NCBI GenBank assembly: GCA_963786445.1 | Contig: CAWAZU010000008.1 | Span: 310,001 to 374,000, forward strand | Length of the DNA: 64,000 bases | Reading direction: 5' to 3' | DNA from: JAFKFJ01 sp963786445 | GTDB lineage: Bacteria > Pseudomonadota > Alphaproteobacteria > Acetobacterales > Acetobacteraceae | Part shown: piece by piece, positions 8,362 to 17,172 of the stretch | How the letters are laid out: each line of letters begins with the position of its first letter | Position numbering within the stretch: position 1 is the first letter of the stretch | Notes under the pieces: generated by a model | The model's input: only the letters and a program-made list of their open reading frames with translations | Told to the model about the DNA's origin: nothing | The model's database searches: none | Translations under genes and position numbers: made by a program

Positions 8362-10107
8362 GCGCCCGCGCGCCCCGTCAGCGCCGCGTCGGCCACACCG
8401 AGGACACGCTCGCGCGACAGCGCGTGCTTGGGCAGCACCGCCGCCGCCCGCGCCAGGCGCGCCTGGTCCGCCGCTGTCAGCGCCGAGGAGGTGCAGACCA
8501 CCACCGGGATGGCGCGGGTTTCCGCCTGGTCTGCCAGCGCCTCCAGCACGCCGTAACCGTCCAGGCCCGGCATGCGCAGGTCGAGCACGATCAGGTCGGG
8601 ACGCAGCTGTGCGGGCCTGCCGCAGTCCGTCATGGCCGTCGCGAGCCTCGGCCACCACCGCGTAGCGCGACCCCGCCAGGAAGTGGCCCAGCACATAGCG
8701 GAACGGCTCCTCGTCGTCGATCAGCAGCACCCGCAAGGCAGATTCCGGCAGTTCGGCGGCGGCAGCCGGATTGTCCAGCCGCGCCGGGATGTCCAGCACG
8801 AACATCGAACCGCGGCCGGGCGTGCTGGTGACCGTCAGTGTGCCACCCAGCAGCTCGGCCAGCCGGCGAGACAGCGGCAGGCCAAGGCCGGTGCCCTTGA
8901 CGCGCGCCTGCAGGCGGCTGGGCAGCTGGGTGAACTCCTCGAAGATGCGCTCCTGGTCCTCGGCGGCGATGCCGATGCCGCTGTCCGCGACCGTGAAGGC
9001 ATAGCGGCCGCCCGCTTGGTCATAGGATGCGCTGACGCGCACCTCGCCGCGCTCGGTGAATTTGAGCGCGTTGGAGACGAGGTTGCGCAGGATTTGCGAG
9101 ACCTTGCCCTCGTCGCTGTAGAGCGGCGGCCCGGCGCCACGGTCGTCGAGCAGGAGCGCCACGGCGGTCGCCGACTGCAACGGCTTCATCACCCCACGCA
9201 GCGCGCCGAGCAGCGCGGGCACGGTGAACTCGCCAAGCCGCAGCTCGGCCTTCCCGGCCTCCACCTTGGCGAGATCGAGCAGGTCGTTGACCAGCTCCGT
9301 CAAGCTCTGCGCGGAGCTGCGGATGTAGTTGACCTGGCGTTCCTGCTCGGTGGACAGCTCGCCGTCGGCTCGCTCCAGCAGCAGCTCGGCGATCGCCAGG
9401 ATTGAGGCGAGCGGGGTGCGGAACTCATGGCTGATATTGGACAGGAAGCGGCTCTTCAGCTCGCTGGCTCGGCGCAGTTCCTGTGCGCGCTCGTCGAGTT
9501 CGGCGTAGAGTGCGACCACGCCGCGGTTGGTGTCCTCGAGTTCGATGTTGAGGCGATGCAGGTCCTCCTGCCGCGCCCGCAGCTCGTCGAAGCTGGCGAG
9601 CAACTCCCGGTTCTGCGCCCGCAGCTCGGCAAGCGGATCGGGGGGCGCCGCCGGCGGCAGCGCCGCGGCGAGGGCCGCAAACGCCGCGTGCGCGACCGCC
9701 TGGCCGCGTGGCAACTGTTTTGCGAATTCGACCGTCGTGCCCCGCGCACCGGAGCGGATCTCGAAGCGGTCCATCAGCCGCCGCGTGCCGACGATGCCGA
9801 AGCCGCCGCCGCCTTGCGTCCGCCCGCGCCCCTCCAGCACGGCGTCGAGGTCGGCGATCCCCGGCCCGTGATCGGTGATCCGCACCGCCAACGATTGCGC
9901 CGGCGGCTCGCCCTCGATCGCGAACTCGGCGGTGCCGCGTCGGCCGTAGGCCAGCGCATTGCGCGCAATCTCCGACACCGCGGTCGCGATGCGGGTCTGG
10001 TCCTGGACGTCGAAGCCGATGCCGGCCGCCAGCAGCCTCGCGCGCTGACGGGCGGCGACCACGTCCTCCTCGCACTCCAGCGCGACGCACAGCAGCGGCC
10101 AGCTCAT
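8358..10107 (-). CDS. Hybrid histidine kinase with N-terminal RsbT-like ATPase domain and C-terminal receiver (frameshifted near 8610)
   Basis: The order is unusual: an N-terminal anti-sigma/RsbT-like ATPase domain (N-box SEIARNALAYG; G1 box DHGPGIADL; GGFGIVGTRRL), a coiled coil, HisKA with SHEFRTPLASI, a second HATPase (DSGIGIA, GTGLGLPLS) and a receiver. The receiver starts in frame (LLIDDEEPFRYVL) but breaks after DGHDGLRQAR. The rest (RPDLIVLDLRMPGLDGYG, ending at 8358) is in the next frame. Dropping one base near 8610 restores a normal receiver. The start ATG at 10107 overlaps the upstream stop (ATGA). The kinase probably links the stressosome proteins to a phosphorelay (inference). The frameshift is more likely a sequence error than decay, since the downstream gene still overlaps its stop exactly. 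Confidence 0.85.
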
Positions 10108-11087
10108 GGCGGGTTGGCCCGCACGGCGACCACCGTGGCGTCGTCGCGGCCACGGGTATGGTCGCGGTAGAGCACGGCCGCGATCAGTTCGGGATCGCGC
10201 GACGCGAGTCCCGGATAGCGGTCGAGCGACCACGACGTGACCAGCCCGTCGGAACAGAGGATGACCAGCGGTAGCCCGGCGAAGCCGTAGGTGAACGCGC
10301 GCGTCCGCGGCGCGATATGCCCGGCGGTGCCGTTGTGCGACACCATCCGGCTGATCTGCCCGCCCGCCACCAGCGTGCCGGCGATGTTGCCGATGCCGCT
10401 GAAGGTCACAGTTTCGCTTTCCAGGTCGATCCGTGCGATCGCCACGGCGGCGCCGCGGGTCGGCCGCAGGCCGGCATGCAGCGCCTCCAGGATCATCGGC
10501 AGCGGCAGATGCGGCGCCTTGCGGAACAGCCGCACCGCCTCGCCGCTGGCTTGCGCCGCGACCGGCCCGTGGCCCAGCCCGTCGGCCACGACCAGCGTGG
10601 CCACCGCGGGGCCCAGCGCCGCGTCCCAAGCATCGCCCGAGACCTCCTCGCCGGGCTTGGGAATATTGACGGCGCCGACCGCAAACCGCGCCGGCGCAGC
10701 CGCCCGGCGCCTGCCGTGCCACCGCGCGAGCACGGCCGTCCCCTGGCCGGGGAAGGAAAAGATGTCGAATTCATCGGCCTGCCGAATGACCGCGCCGAGC
10801 CCGTTCCCTGGCGTCCCGGCGGTCGAATACCCGTCGCGCAGGCAGGACTGCACGTCGGTCATGCCACGCCCACGGTCGAGTGCCACGATCGACAGGCCGT
10901 CCGCGCCCGCCTCGACGAGCACCTGGCCGCCGCCGCCGTGCCGCACCAGGTTGGTTGCGAGCTCGGTCGCGGCCAGCGCGGCGCGGGCCGCGGCCGCCTC
11001 GCCCAGACCGGCGTTTGCGGCGGCTGCCGCGGCGGCGCGGCGGGCGACGGCGACCTGGGAAGGGTCGTGAACCGGGGTGACCATCAT
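10104..11087 (-). CDS. RsbT/RsbW-like ATPase domain fused to SpoIIE-type PP2C phosphatase (RsbX-like)
   Basis: A 327-residue protein. Residues ~1-130 form an anti-sigma-regulatory-factor ATPase domain (ATELATNLVRHGGGG; DRGRGMTD; GNGLGAVIR). Residues ~135-327 form a SpoIIE/RsbX phosphatase domain (VSGDAWDA; VVADGLGHGP; a SGIGNIAGTLV strand; LCSDGLVTSW; RDDATVVAV). Phosphatases of this type dephosphorylate STAS proteins or antagonists in partner-switching modules. It follows the rsbT gene by three bases and overlaps the next kinase start by ATGA, so it belongs to one operon. The expected targets are phospho-RsbS and phospho-RsbR encoded just upstream (established for RsbX, inferred here). Confidence 0.87.
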   Translation of the reverse strand: MMVTPVHDPSQVAVARRAAAAAAANAGLGEAAAARAALAATELATNLVRHGGGGQVLVEAGADGLSIVALDRGRGMTDVQSCLRDGYSTAGTPGNGLGAVIRQADEFDIFSFPGQGTAVLARWHGRRRAAAPARFAVGAVNIPKPGEEVSGDAWDAALGPAVATLVVADGLGHGPVAAQASGEAVRLFRKAPHLPLPMILEALHAGLRPTRGAAVAIARIDLESETVTFSGIGNIAGTLVAGGQISRMVSHNGTAGHIAPRTRAFTYGFAGLPLVILCSDGLVTSWSLDRYPGLASRDPELIAAVLYRDHTRGRDDATVVAVRANPP

Positions 11088-11090
11088 GGG

Positions 11091-11540
11091 TCACTTCCAA
11101 CGCGCGATGGTCACGCGCGTCCCGCGGCCCGCCGCCGACGTAATGACGAACTCGTTGCACAGCCGCCGAGCGCCGCCCAGCCCCAGCCCCAGGCCCTTGC
11201 CGGTGGTGAAGCCATCGGTCAGCGCCTGGTCGATGTCGGCGATGCCCGGACCCTGATCCTCGAAGCTCACGCGCACTCCGCGACGGCCGGCCCGAACCAG
11301 CACCTCCACAGTCGCCTTGCCGCCGCCGCCGTAATCGAGGGTGTTGCGGGCCAACTCGCTCGCGGCGGTGATGATCTTGGTCTGGTCCACCAAGCTCAGC
11401 CCGATCGCGATGGCCTGGGCGCGCACTTCCTGGCGCACCCGCACCACGTCTTCGCCGGTCGCGATCGGCACGACGCTGACCGCGGTTGCCTCAGGGGTGG
11501 CCGTCGGCACCGCGCCCGTCACCGGCATTGGCGTCAACAT
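11091..11540 (-). CDS. rsbT: RsbT-like serine/threonine kinase (switch kinase of stressosome)
   Basis: A GHKL ATPase of about 149 residues with N-box ASELARNTLDYGGGG, G1 box DQGPGIADID and the DGFTTGKGLGLGLGGARRL lid that is typical of RsbT. In Bacillus, RsbT phosphorylates RsbR and RsbS and is then released to act on its output partner. The start is uncertain: ATG 11540 is used, ATG 11528 and GTG 11510 are alternatives, and all overlap the 3' end of rsbS by 20-50 bases. The gene order R-S-T-X supports the assignment. Confidence 0.85.
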   Translation of the reverse strand: MLTPMPVTGAVPTATPEATAVSVVPIATGEDVVRVRQEVRAQAIAIGLSLVDQTKIITAASELARNTLDYGGGGKATVEVLVRAGRRGVRVSFEDQGPGIADIDQALTDGFTTGKGLGLGLGGARRLCNEFVITSAAGRGTRVTIARWK

Positions 11541-11913
11541 CGCCGCCGCCCCAACCTGCCGCCCCGGCACGCTGGATCAACGCCATGCCGCGCTCGGCGT
11601 TCAGCGCCGTCCTGACGCCCTTGAGCGACAGGCCGAGCTCGACCAGCGTGATCGCGACCGCCGGACGCATGCCGACGACCACGGTGTCCGCGTCGAGCAG
11701 CCTCGAGACGCTGGCGATGTTGGCGAGCATCCGGCCGATGAAGCTGTCCACGATCTGCAGGGCCGAAATGTCGATCAGCACCCCGCTTGCGCCGCTGGCG
11801 ACGATGCGCGCGGTGAGGTCTTCCTCCAGGGCAGCGGCCAGCCGGTCGTGCATGTCGACCTGGATGGTCACCAGCAGCGCCTCGCCGAGCTTGAGGATGG
11901 GGATGCGGTCCAT
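11491..11913 (-). CDS. rsbS: RsbS-like STAS-domain scaffold protein
   Basis: A 140-residue protein consisting almost wholly of one STAS domain. It starts MDRIPILKLGEALLVTIQ and keeps the hallmark DISALQIVDSFIGRML, in which Ser57 corresponds to the phosphorylated Ser of Bacillus RsbS. The last ~28 residues are a Gly/Asp-rich tail beyond the usual length and overlap the start of rsbT. RsbS together with RsbR builds the stressosome core that sequesters RsbT. It starts 11 bp after rsbR. Confidence 0.88.
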   Translation of the reverse strand: MDRIPILKLGEALLVTIQVDMHDRLAAALEEDLTARIVASGASGVLIDISALQIVDSFIGRMLANIASVSRLLDADTVVVGMRPAVAITLVELGLSLKGVRTALNAERGMALIQRAGAAGWGGGDVDANAGDGRGADGHP

Positions 11914-11924
11914 GACTTCGGTGC

Positions 11925-12806
11925 TCAGGCGGCCGGGCAGCCGGCAGTCCTGACCGCGCGCGTCGGCACGACCGCGCGTCCGATCCGGGTCAGTGCCAGC
12001 GCCAGCGCGTCCGCGAGCGTCGCCTTGGAGACCACCGAGAGTTCGATGCCCAGATGCACCATGGTCTGCGCAATCTGCGGGCGGATGCCGCTGATGAGGC
12101 AGTCCGCGCCCATCAGGCGGGCCGCCGCCACCGTCTTGAGCAGGTGCTGCGCCACCAGGGTGTCCACGGTCGGCACGCCGGTGATGTCGATGATCGCGAT
12201 CTCGGCTCCGTGATCGACGATCGCCTGCAGCAGGTTCTCCATCACCACCTGCGTGCGCGAACTGTCCAGCGTGCCGATCAGCGGCAACGCCAGGATGCCC
12301 TGCCAGAGCTTGACCACCGGGGTCGACAGCTCGCCGATCTCCTCGTGCTGGCGCCGGATCACCTCCTCGCGTACTTTCTGATATTCCTCCATCGTGAACA
12401 GTCCGAGCTTATCGATCAGCACGGTCAGCGCCCAGGTGGCGCGCCCCAGGGCGTCGGCGTCGCCGGCATGACGCCGGCGCAGCCGCGTGAACAGCGGTTG
12501 CTTCAGCGAAAACACGAAGGTGGCCGTCTCGGCGGGCGAGAAGCCCTGGGCGGCACGCGAGCGCGAGATTTCGGCGAGCAGATCGCGCACCGCATCATAG
12601 CTGCCGGCAGCGATGTCGGTGCCGTTGCCGCCGGAGAGGGCGGTGCGCAGGGCGCGCAGCAAGCCGGCGCATTGCGCCTCGATCTCGCCGCTGCCGATGC
12701 GCATGTCGGCGCGATCCGCGGCAATCAGCCCGACCCAGTCGGCCAGCAGCGCCGCCGGATCGGCGGCAACCAACTCGGAGATGCCGTCCGCGGCATTGGT
12801 TGGCAT
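11925..12806 (-). CDS. rsbR: RsbR-type stressosome sensor with C-terminal STAS domain
   Basis: A 293-residue protein. Residues ~20-145 form an all-helical RsbRD-like N-terminal domain with no recognisable cofactor motif, and residues ~160-280 form a STAS domain. Both phosphorylation sites of the RsbR family look conserved: Thr179 in LIGTLDSSR and Thr209 in DITGVPTVDT. The ATG at 12806 follows AGAGGA by 7 bp. It is the first gene of the minus-strand operon rsbR-rsbS-rsbT-phosphatase-kinase-kinase. Because the N-terminal domain is the variable sensor, the stimulus cannot be read from sequence. Confidence 0.88.
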   Translation of the reverse strand: MPTNAADGISELVAADPAALLADWVGLIAADRADMRIGSGEIEAQCAGLLRALRTALSGGNGTDIAAGSYDAVRDLLAEISRSRAAQGFSPAETATFVFSLKQPLFTRLRRRHAGDADALGRATWALTVLIDKLGLFTMEEYQKVREEVIRRQHEEIGELSTPVVKLWQGILALPLIGTLDSSRTQVVMENLLQAIVDHGAEIAIIDITGVPTVDTLVAQHLLKTVAAARLMGADCLISGIRPQIAQTMVHLGIELSVVSKATLADALALALTRIGRAVVPTRAVRTAGCPAA

Positions 12807-13018
12807 GCGATTGTCCTCTTCGTGAGCGTGACCGGCCGACCCTGCACGCGCCGGGAGCCGTGTGCCGGCCGAACCGGGAGCCGACGCTTACCGGGACATG
12901 TTGCATTCTGCTAGGCCCTCAGTTTCTGGGCAGCCGCGATGGCTTCACCGAAGCGCGAGCAGGTCGAATTGCGGCCGGGCGTCCAGGCGGCGCCGGGGGC
13001 GGCGGTCCCGGTGCCGAT

Positions 13019-13864
13019 CTACGGCCGCACCGCGCCGTTGCGCGCCGGCATCTGACCGCCGGCGAGCGCGGTCAGCGCCCGCGCCGCCTCGACCAGCCGG
13101 GCGATGGCGAGCGCAATGCCGGGGCGGGCGGGATCCACCTGGGCGACGAAGGCGCAGGACAGCGCCGCGATCGCCGAGCCGTCCGGCCCGAGCACCGGGG
13201 CGGCGATGTTGGTGACGCCGCGCGTCTGGCGGCTCGCCATGCGCTCGTAGCCGCGCGCCCGCAGCGCCACGAGACGGTCGTGCAGATCCGGCGCCGCCGC
13301 CCGTTCGCCGACCGTGGCGTCATGCTCGGCCAGCATCAGCGCGCGCTCCGCGGGGGCTTGGAAGGCCAGCAGCACGTGGCCGCTGCCGGTGTCGAGCAGG
13401 CCGACATGGGCGCCGACCCGGATCGCGATGCCCCAATAGGTCGGCGCGTCGAGCTGCGCGATCACCACCACCCGGCCGCGGTCGAACACCGCGAGATGAC
13501 AGGTTTGCTCCGCACTCTGCACGAACCCGCGCATCAGCGGAATAGCCAGCGACACAAGGCGCCGACGCGGCGAGTGCTGATGCGCCAGCGCGAACAATTT
13601 CAGGCTCAGTTCATAGCGCTCGGCGTCGGTGCGCACGACATAGCCGCGGCGGACCAGGCGGTCGAGCATGCGATATATCTCGGACGGCGAGCGATCCAGC
13701 GATTTTGCGATTTCCGCCTGCGTCAGCCCGACTTCGGTGGCGGCCAGTACCTCCAGGATGTCCAGCCCCTTGTCCAGCGCCGGCGCACGGTAGCGGTCGC
13801 CGTTGTCCTCGTCCTCGGCGGCGCGGTTTGGTTTGACGGGGTCGGCGAGGTGGTGTTCACTCAC
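13019..13864 (-). CDS. IclR-family transcriptional regulator
   Basis: A 281-residue regulator with an N-terminal winged HTH (ALDKGLDILEVLAATEVGLTQ, then AEIAKSLDRSPSEIYRMLDRL) and a C-terminal IclR effector domain (CHLAVFDRGRVVVIAQL; HVGLLDTGSGHVLLAF; RGVTNIAAPVLGPDG). A GTG start at 13864 is preferred; a TTG 39 bases upstream is possible but weak. It is divergent from the binding-protein gene at 13941 with a 76-bp shared control region, so it probably controls the following import and catabolic island (inference). Confidence 0.87.
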   Translation of the reverse strand: MSEHHLADPVKPNRAAEDEDNGDRYRAPALDKGLDILEVLAATEVGLTQAEIAKSLDRSPSEIYRMLDRLVRRGYVVRTDAERYELSLKLFALAHQHSPRRRLVSLAIPLMRGFVQSAEQTCHLAVFDRGRVVVIAQLDAPTYWGIAIRVGAHVGLLDTGSGHVLLAFQAPAERALMLAEHDATVGERAAAPDLHDRLVALRARGYERMASRQTRGVTNIAAPVLGPDGSAIAALSCAFVAQVDPARPGIALAIARLVEAARALTALAGGQMPARNGAVRP

Positions 13865-13940
13865 GAACGGCTCATTCAGATATGGTCGATCGGTCCAGCA
13901 CAACAGACGCGGCGAACCGCGGCAAGAGGGAGGAAGGACG

Positions 13941-15299
13941 ATGCGTCGCCTGACGGGAAAACAAGGGCTTGGCAGGCGCGCGCTGCTCGCGGCGGCGTTC
14001 GGCGCCGGGGCGGTGTTGGCGCTCGCTTCGCCGGGGCGGGCGGAGGACCCGGGAAAATTTCCGGGCTACACGCTGAAAGTCAAGCTGATCGGCGGCAACC
14101 AGTACGACCCGCTCTACAAGCGCATCCCGGAGTGGGAGAAGGCGACTGGCGCAAAAGTGGAAATCCTGTCGAGCAAGAACGGCTTTGATCTTGACAAGGA
14201 ACTGAAGGCCGACATTGCCTCCGGCAACATCAACTGGTGCGCCGGCTGGGATCACACCAGCTTCATGGCGCAATACGGCGACCTCTATGCCAATTTGTTC
14301 GATCTGGTGCCGAAGGCGACGCTGGACACGTTCATCCAGCGCACGCTGAACTCGGCGGTGATTGACGGCAAGCTGATGCTGTTGCCGTGGCACACCGATG
14401 TTTCCAACATGTACTTTCAGAAATCGCTCTACGCCGACCCGGCCAACCAGGCGCGCTACAAGGCGAAATACGGAAAAGACCTCGCACCGCCGGACACCAT
14501 CGACGATTTCCGCAACCAGGTTGAGTTTTTCGCCCACCCCCCGACCATGTACGGCACCGTGTTCGCCGGCAAGGAGGAGGGGATGACCGGGCGGTTCTAC
14601 GAGATGCTGACCAGCTACGGCGGCCAGCTGCTCGACAAGAACAACCGCCCGGCCTTCAACTCCCCGGCCGGCGTGAAGGCGGTGGAGTTCTTCAAGGACA
14701 TCTACCAGGCCAAGGCGGTGCCGGCCGGCACCATCAACTACCTCTGGGACGACATCGGCCAGGGCTTCGCCTCCGGCTCGATCGCGATGGACTTCGACTG
14801 GCCGGGCTGGGCGGCGTATTTCAACGACCCGAAGAACTCGAAGATCGCCGGCAATGTCGGGGTTGCGCGCGCGCCGGCCGGACCGTCGGGCAAGCGGCTC
14901 GGCTGGAGCGGCAGCCACGGCTTCTCGATCACCAAGGCCTGCGGCAACAAGCCGGCGGCGGTCAGCTTCATCACCTGGATGACCGACTACGACACCAACA
15001 TGCTGGAGGCGCGCCGCGGCCTGATGCCGGCCAACGCGAAAGCGTTTGACGACATCATCGCCGAGGTGAAGGCCAAGCACGACGACTACATGACCAACGT
15101 GTTCGAGGTGTGGAAGCAGAGCCTCGCCGAGGACGCCTATCCGGTGCCGCACATCGCGCAGTGGATCGAGATGTCGAACGTGATCTATCCGCAGTTGCAG
15201 GCGGCGATCCTGGGGCAGAAGACGCCGCAGGCGGCACTCGACGAGGCGGCGAAGAAGTCCACGCAGATCCTGGAGGATGCCGGTCTTCTGAAGGACTGA
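13941..15299 (+). CDS. ABC transporter extracellular substrate-binding protein (family 1)
   Basis: A 452-residue periplasmic binding protein. The N-terminus has an RR-containing n-region (LGRRALLAAAFGAGAVLALA) and a likely cleavage after GRA, possibly a Tat signal. Mature features fit the SBP_bac_1 fold: PEWEKATGAKVEIL, DLDKELKADIASG, LPWHTDVSNMYFQKSLY, and FASGSIAMDFDWPGWAAYF. ATG 13941 follows a strong GGGAGGAAGG. It is the first gene of an operon with two permeases; carbohydrate or polyol substrates are usual for the family, but the actual one is unknown. No ATPase gene accompanies it. Confidence 0.88.
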   Translation: MRRLTGKQGLGRRALLAAAFGAGAVLALASPGRAEDPGKFPGYTLKVKLIGGNQYDPLYKRIPEWEKATGAKVEILSSKNGFDLDKELKADIASGNINWCAGWDHTSFMAQYGDLYANLFDLVPKATLDTFIQRTLNSAVIDGKLMLLPWHTDVSNMYFQKSLYADPANQARYKAKYGKDLAPPDTIDDFRNQVEFFAHPPTMYGTVFAGKEEGMTGRFYEMLTSYGGQLLDKNNRPAFNSPAGVKAVEFFKDIYQAKAVPAGTINYLWDDIGQGFASGSIAMDFDWPGWAAYFNDPKNSKIAGNVGVARAPAGPSGKRLGWSGSHGFSITKACGNKPAAVSFITWMTDYDTNMLEARRGLMPANAKAFDDIIAEVKAKHDDYMTNVFEVWKQSLAEDAYPVPHIAQWIEMSNVIYPQLQAAILGQKTPQAALDEAAKKSTQILEDAGLLKD

Positions 15300-15327
15300 T
15301 CGTGCCGATTCCGCCGGGCCCGCCGTC

Positions 15328-16230
15328 GTGCGCGCGGTGAGGCGCGCCCGATGGGCGGTGCCGCTGCTGCTCGTCCTGCCGGCCATCGTCGTCATCGCGG
15401 CGGTGGTGCTGGTGCCGCTGATCGTGTCGTTCCTGTCCAGCTTCACCGCCTACACCATGATCCACCCGGCGAGCCTGTATCGCTGGGTGGGTTGGCGGAA
15501 TTACCGCCGACTGATCGAGGACGGCAGTTTCTGGTGGGCGTTCGGGCGCACCGTCGTATTTCTCACGGTCGCGCTCAACCTGGAACTGCTGCTCGGGCTC
15601 GGCATCGCGCTGCTGATCGCGCAGGTGACGCGCGGGCAGCGGCTGCTGCGCACGGTCATCATGTTCCCGATGATGTTCAGCCCGGTGCTGGTGGGCTTCC
15701 AGTTCAATTTCCTGCTCAACGACAATGTCGGCCTGCTCGACAACACGCTGCTGCAGCTTGGCGTGATCCGCCAGCCGATCGCTTGGCTGGTGAACGACAC
15801 GACCGCCAATCTGTCCATCCTGGCCGCGGAAGTGTGGATGTCCACCTCGGTGTTCGCGATCCTGCTGCTGGCCGGGCTGCTGGCGCTGCCGCGCGACCCG
15901 ATCGAGGCGGCGCGCGTGGACGGATGCAGTGCGTGGCAGAGTTTTCGCTACATCACGCTGCCGTTCCTGATGCCGTTCATCTACATCGCCATGACCATCC
16001 GCAGCCTCGACGTGGGGCGCGCCTACGACATGGTTCGCATCATGACCAATGGCGGCCCGGCGGGGCGGACCGAACTCATTTGGACGCTGATGGCCACGGT
16101 GGGGTTTCAGGACGGGCAGATGGGCCGCGCCAACGCGATGGCGTATCTGTCGATCATCCTGTCCATCGCCTTCACGCTTTACTTTGCACGCAAGCTCGGG
16201 GCGGCGCGCACGGCGCTCGGCGAGGCGTGA
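15328..16230 (+). CDS. Sugar-type ABC transporter permease (MalF/UgpA class)
   Basis: A 300-residue membrane protein with six predicted transmembrane segments starting at VPLLLVLPAIVVIAAVVL. The EAA loop is EAARVDGCSAWQSFRYITLP, near the C-terminal third, which docks to the ATPase. A GTG at 15328 starts the gene 28 bp after the binding-protein stop. Its TGA overlaps the ATG of the next permease (TGATG). It forms the membrane channel with the following gene. Confidence 0.9.
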   Translation: MRAVRRARWAVPLLLVLPAIVVIAAVVLVPLIVSFLSSFTAYTMIHPASLYRWVGWRNYRRLIEDGSFWWAFGRTVVFLTVALNLELLLGLGIALLIAQVTRGQRLLRTVIMFPMMFSPVLVGFQFNFLLNDNVGLLDNTLLQLGVIRQPIAWLVNDTTANLSILAAEVWMSTSVFAILLLAGLLALPRDPIEAARVDGCSAWQSFRYITLPFLMPFIYIAMTIRSLDVGRAYDMVRIMTNGGPAGRTELIWTLMATVGFQDGQMGRANAMAYLSIILSIAFTLYFARKLGAARTALGEA

Positions 16231-17159
16231 TGCCGAGGGGCGGCAGACAAACCCGCCATTCCCGCAACAGCGGGCATGACGTCAAGGGGCGGAATCGCAC
16301 GCTGCTCGGCCTGCGGCGCAAGCGCGTTCATGCGGTGCTGATCGGGCTCGGCGTCGCGGTGGTGGTGACGCTGATCCTGCTGCCCGGCCTGTGGATCGTG
16401 CTCACCGCGTTCCGCCCCAACGTCGAAGTCATGGCGCGGCCGCCGGTCTGGGTGCCGACGCTGACGCTCGCCAACTTCGCCGACATGCTCGGGCTGCGCC
16501 CCAACGTCGAACTCGGCGAGCCGGTCGGGCATTACGTGCGCAACTCACTGGTCGCCAGCATCACCAGCACCGCGCTCGCGCTCGCGATCGGCACCGCCGG
16601 CGGCTATGCGTTCGCCCGTCACCGCTTCCGCTTCAAGGGACCGCTGTTCATCGGCTTCATGCTGTCGCGCGCCATCCCCGGCGTGGCGCTGTCACTGCCG
16701 CTGTTCATCCTGTGGAGCCGGCTCGGGCTGATCGATACCTTGCCCGGTCTGATCCTGGTCTATATCGCGCTCAACGTGCCGTTCACCATCTGGCTGACCG
16801 ACGGGTTCTTCCGCCAGATCCCGATCGAACTGTCGCAGGCGGCGCGCATCGACGGCGCCAGCGGCTGGCAGGCGTTCTGGGCGGTGGAGTTCCCGCTGGC
16901 GCGCGCCGGCCTCGCCTCGGCGGCGATTTTCGCGTTTCTGACATCGTGGAACGAATACGCGCTGGCCTCGCAGCTCACCCGGTCGGTCGCGTCGAAGACG
17001 CTGACCGTGGGGCTGATGGATTACACCTCGCAGTTCACCATCGACTGGGTCGGCATGTGCGCGCTGGCGCTGGTCATCATCGTGCCGGCGTTCGCGCTGA
17101 CCTTCATCGTGCAGCGCCATCTGATCGCCGGACTGACGTTCGGCGGCGTGAAGGGCTAG
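16230..17159 (+). CDS. Sugar-type ABC transporter permease (MalG/UgpE class)
   Basis: A 309-residue permease with six membrane segments and the EAA loop reading QAARIDGASGWQAFWAVEFP. TMS1 (GLGVAVVVTLILLPGLWIV) begins near residue 38. This is farther in than usual because the N-terminus holds ~20 polar residues encoded by a palindromic repeat-like sequence (16255-16280). The ATG overlaps the preceding stop. It partners the preceding permease; a dedicated ATPase is missing from the cluster, so it must share one encoded elsewhere. Confidence 0.9.
   Translation: MPRGGRQTRHSRNSGHDVKGRNRTLLGLRRKRVHAVLIGLGVAVVVTLILLPGLWIVLTAFRPNVEVMARPPVWVPTLTLANFADMLGLRPNVELGEPVGHYVRNSLVASITSTALALAIGTAGGYAFARHRFRFKGPLFIGFMLSRAIPGVALSLPLFILWSRLGLIDTLPGLILVYIALNVPFTIWLTDGFFRQIPIELSQAARIDGASGWQAFWAVEFPLARAGLASAAIFAFLTSWNEYALASQLTRSVASKTLTVGLMDYTSQFTIDWVGMCALALVIIVPAFALTFIVQRHLIAGLTFGGVKG
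16255..16280. repeat. REP-like imperfect palindrome inside the permease 5' coding region
   Basis: The arms GCCATTCCCGC and GCGGGCATGAC, separated by AACA, are inverted complements at 9 of 11 positions. The sequence resembles the ATTCCCGC...GCGGGAAT palindromes scattered through many proteobacterial genomes. It falls inside codons ~9-17 of the second permease and explains that gene's odd polar N-terminal extension. Confidence 0.5.
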
Positions 17160-17172
17160 AGGAGACGAGGCA

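Noticed and set aside
5911..10722. One continuous minus-strand open frame of 1,603 codons read as a single kinase
   Set aside because: It fuses two separate genes through a frameshift near 8610 and a non-coding-frame stretch at its start; GTGA and ATGA overlaps at 8358-8361 and 10104-10107 define the real boundaries.
11491..11560. A further frameshift at the rsbS/rsbT junction explaining the long RsbS tail
   Set aside because: Removing one base merges the frame with rsbT instead of giving a stop, so a simple overlap is the better reading.
15351..17159. A plus-strand frame of 602 codons spanning both sugar permeases
   Set aside because: The first half is a shadow of the first permease in another frame; real permease sequence in this frame begins at ATG 16230.
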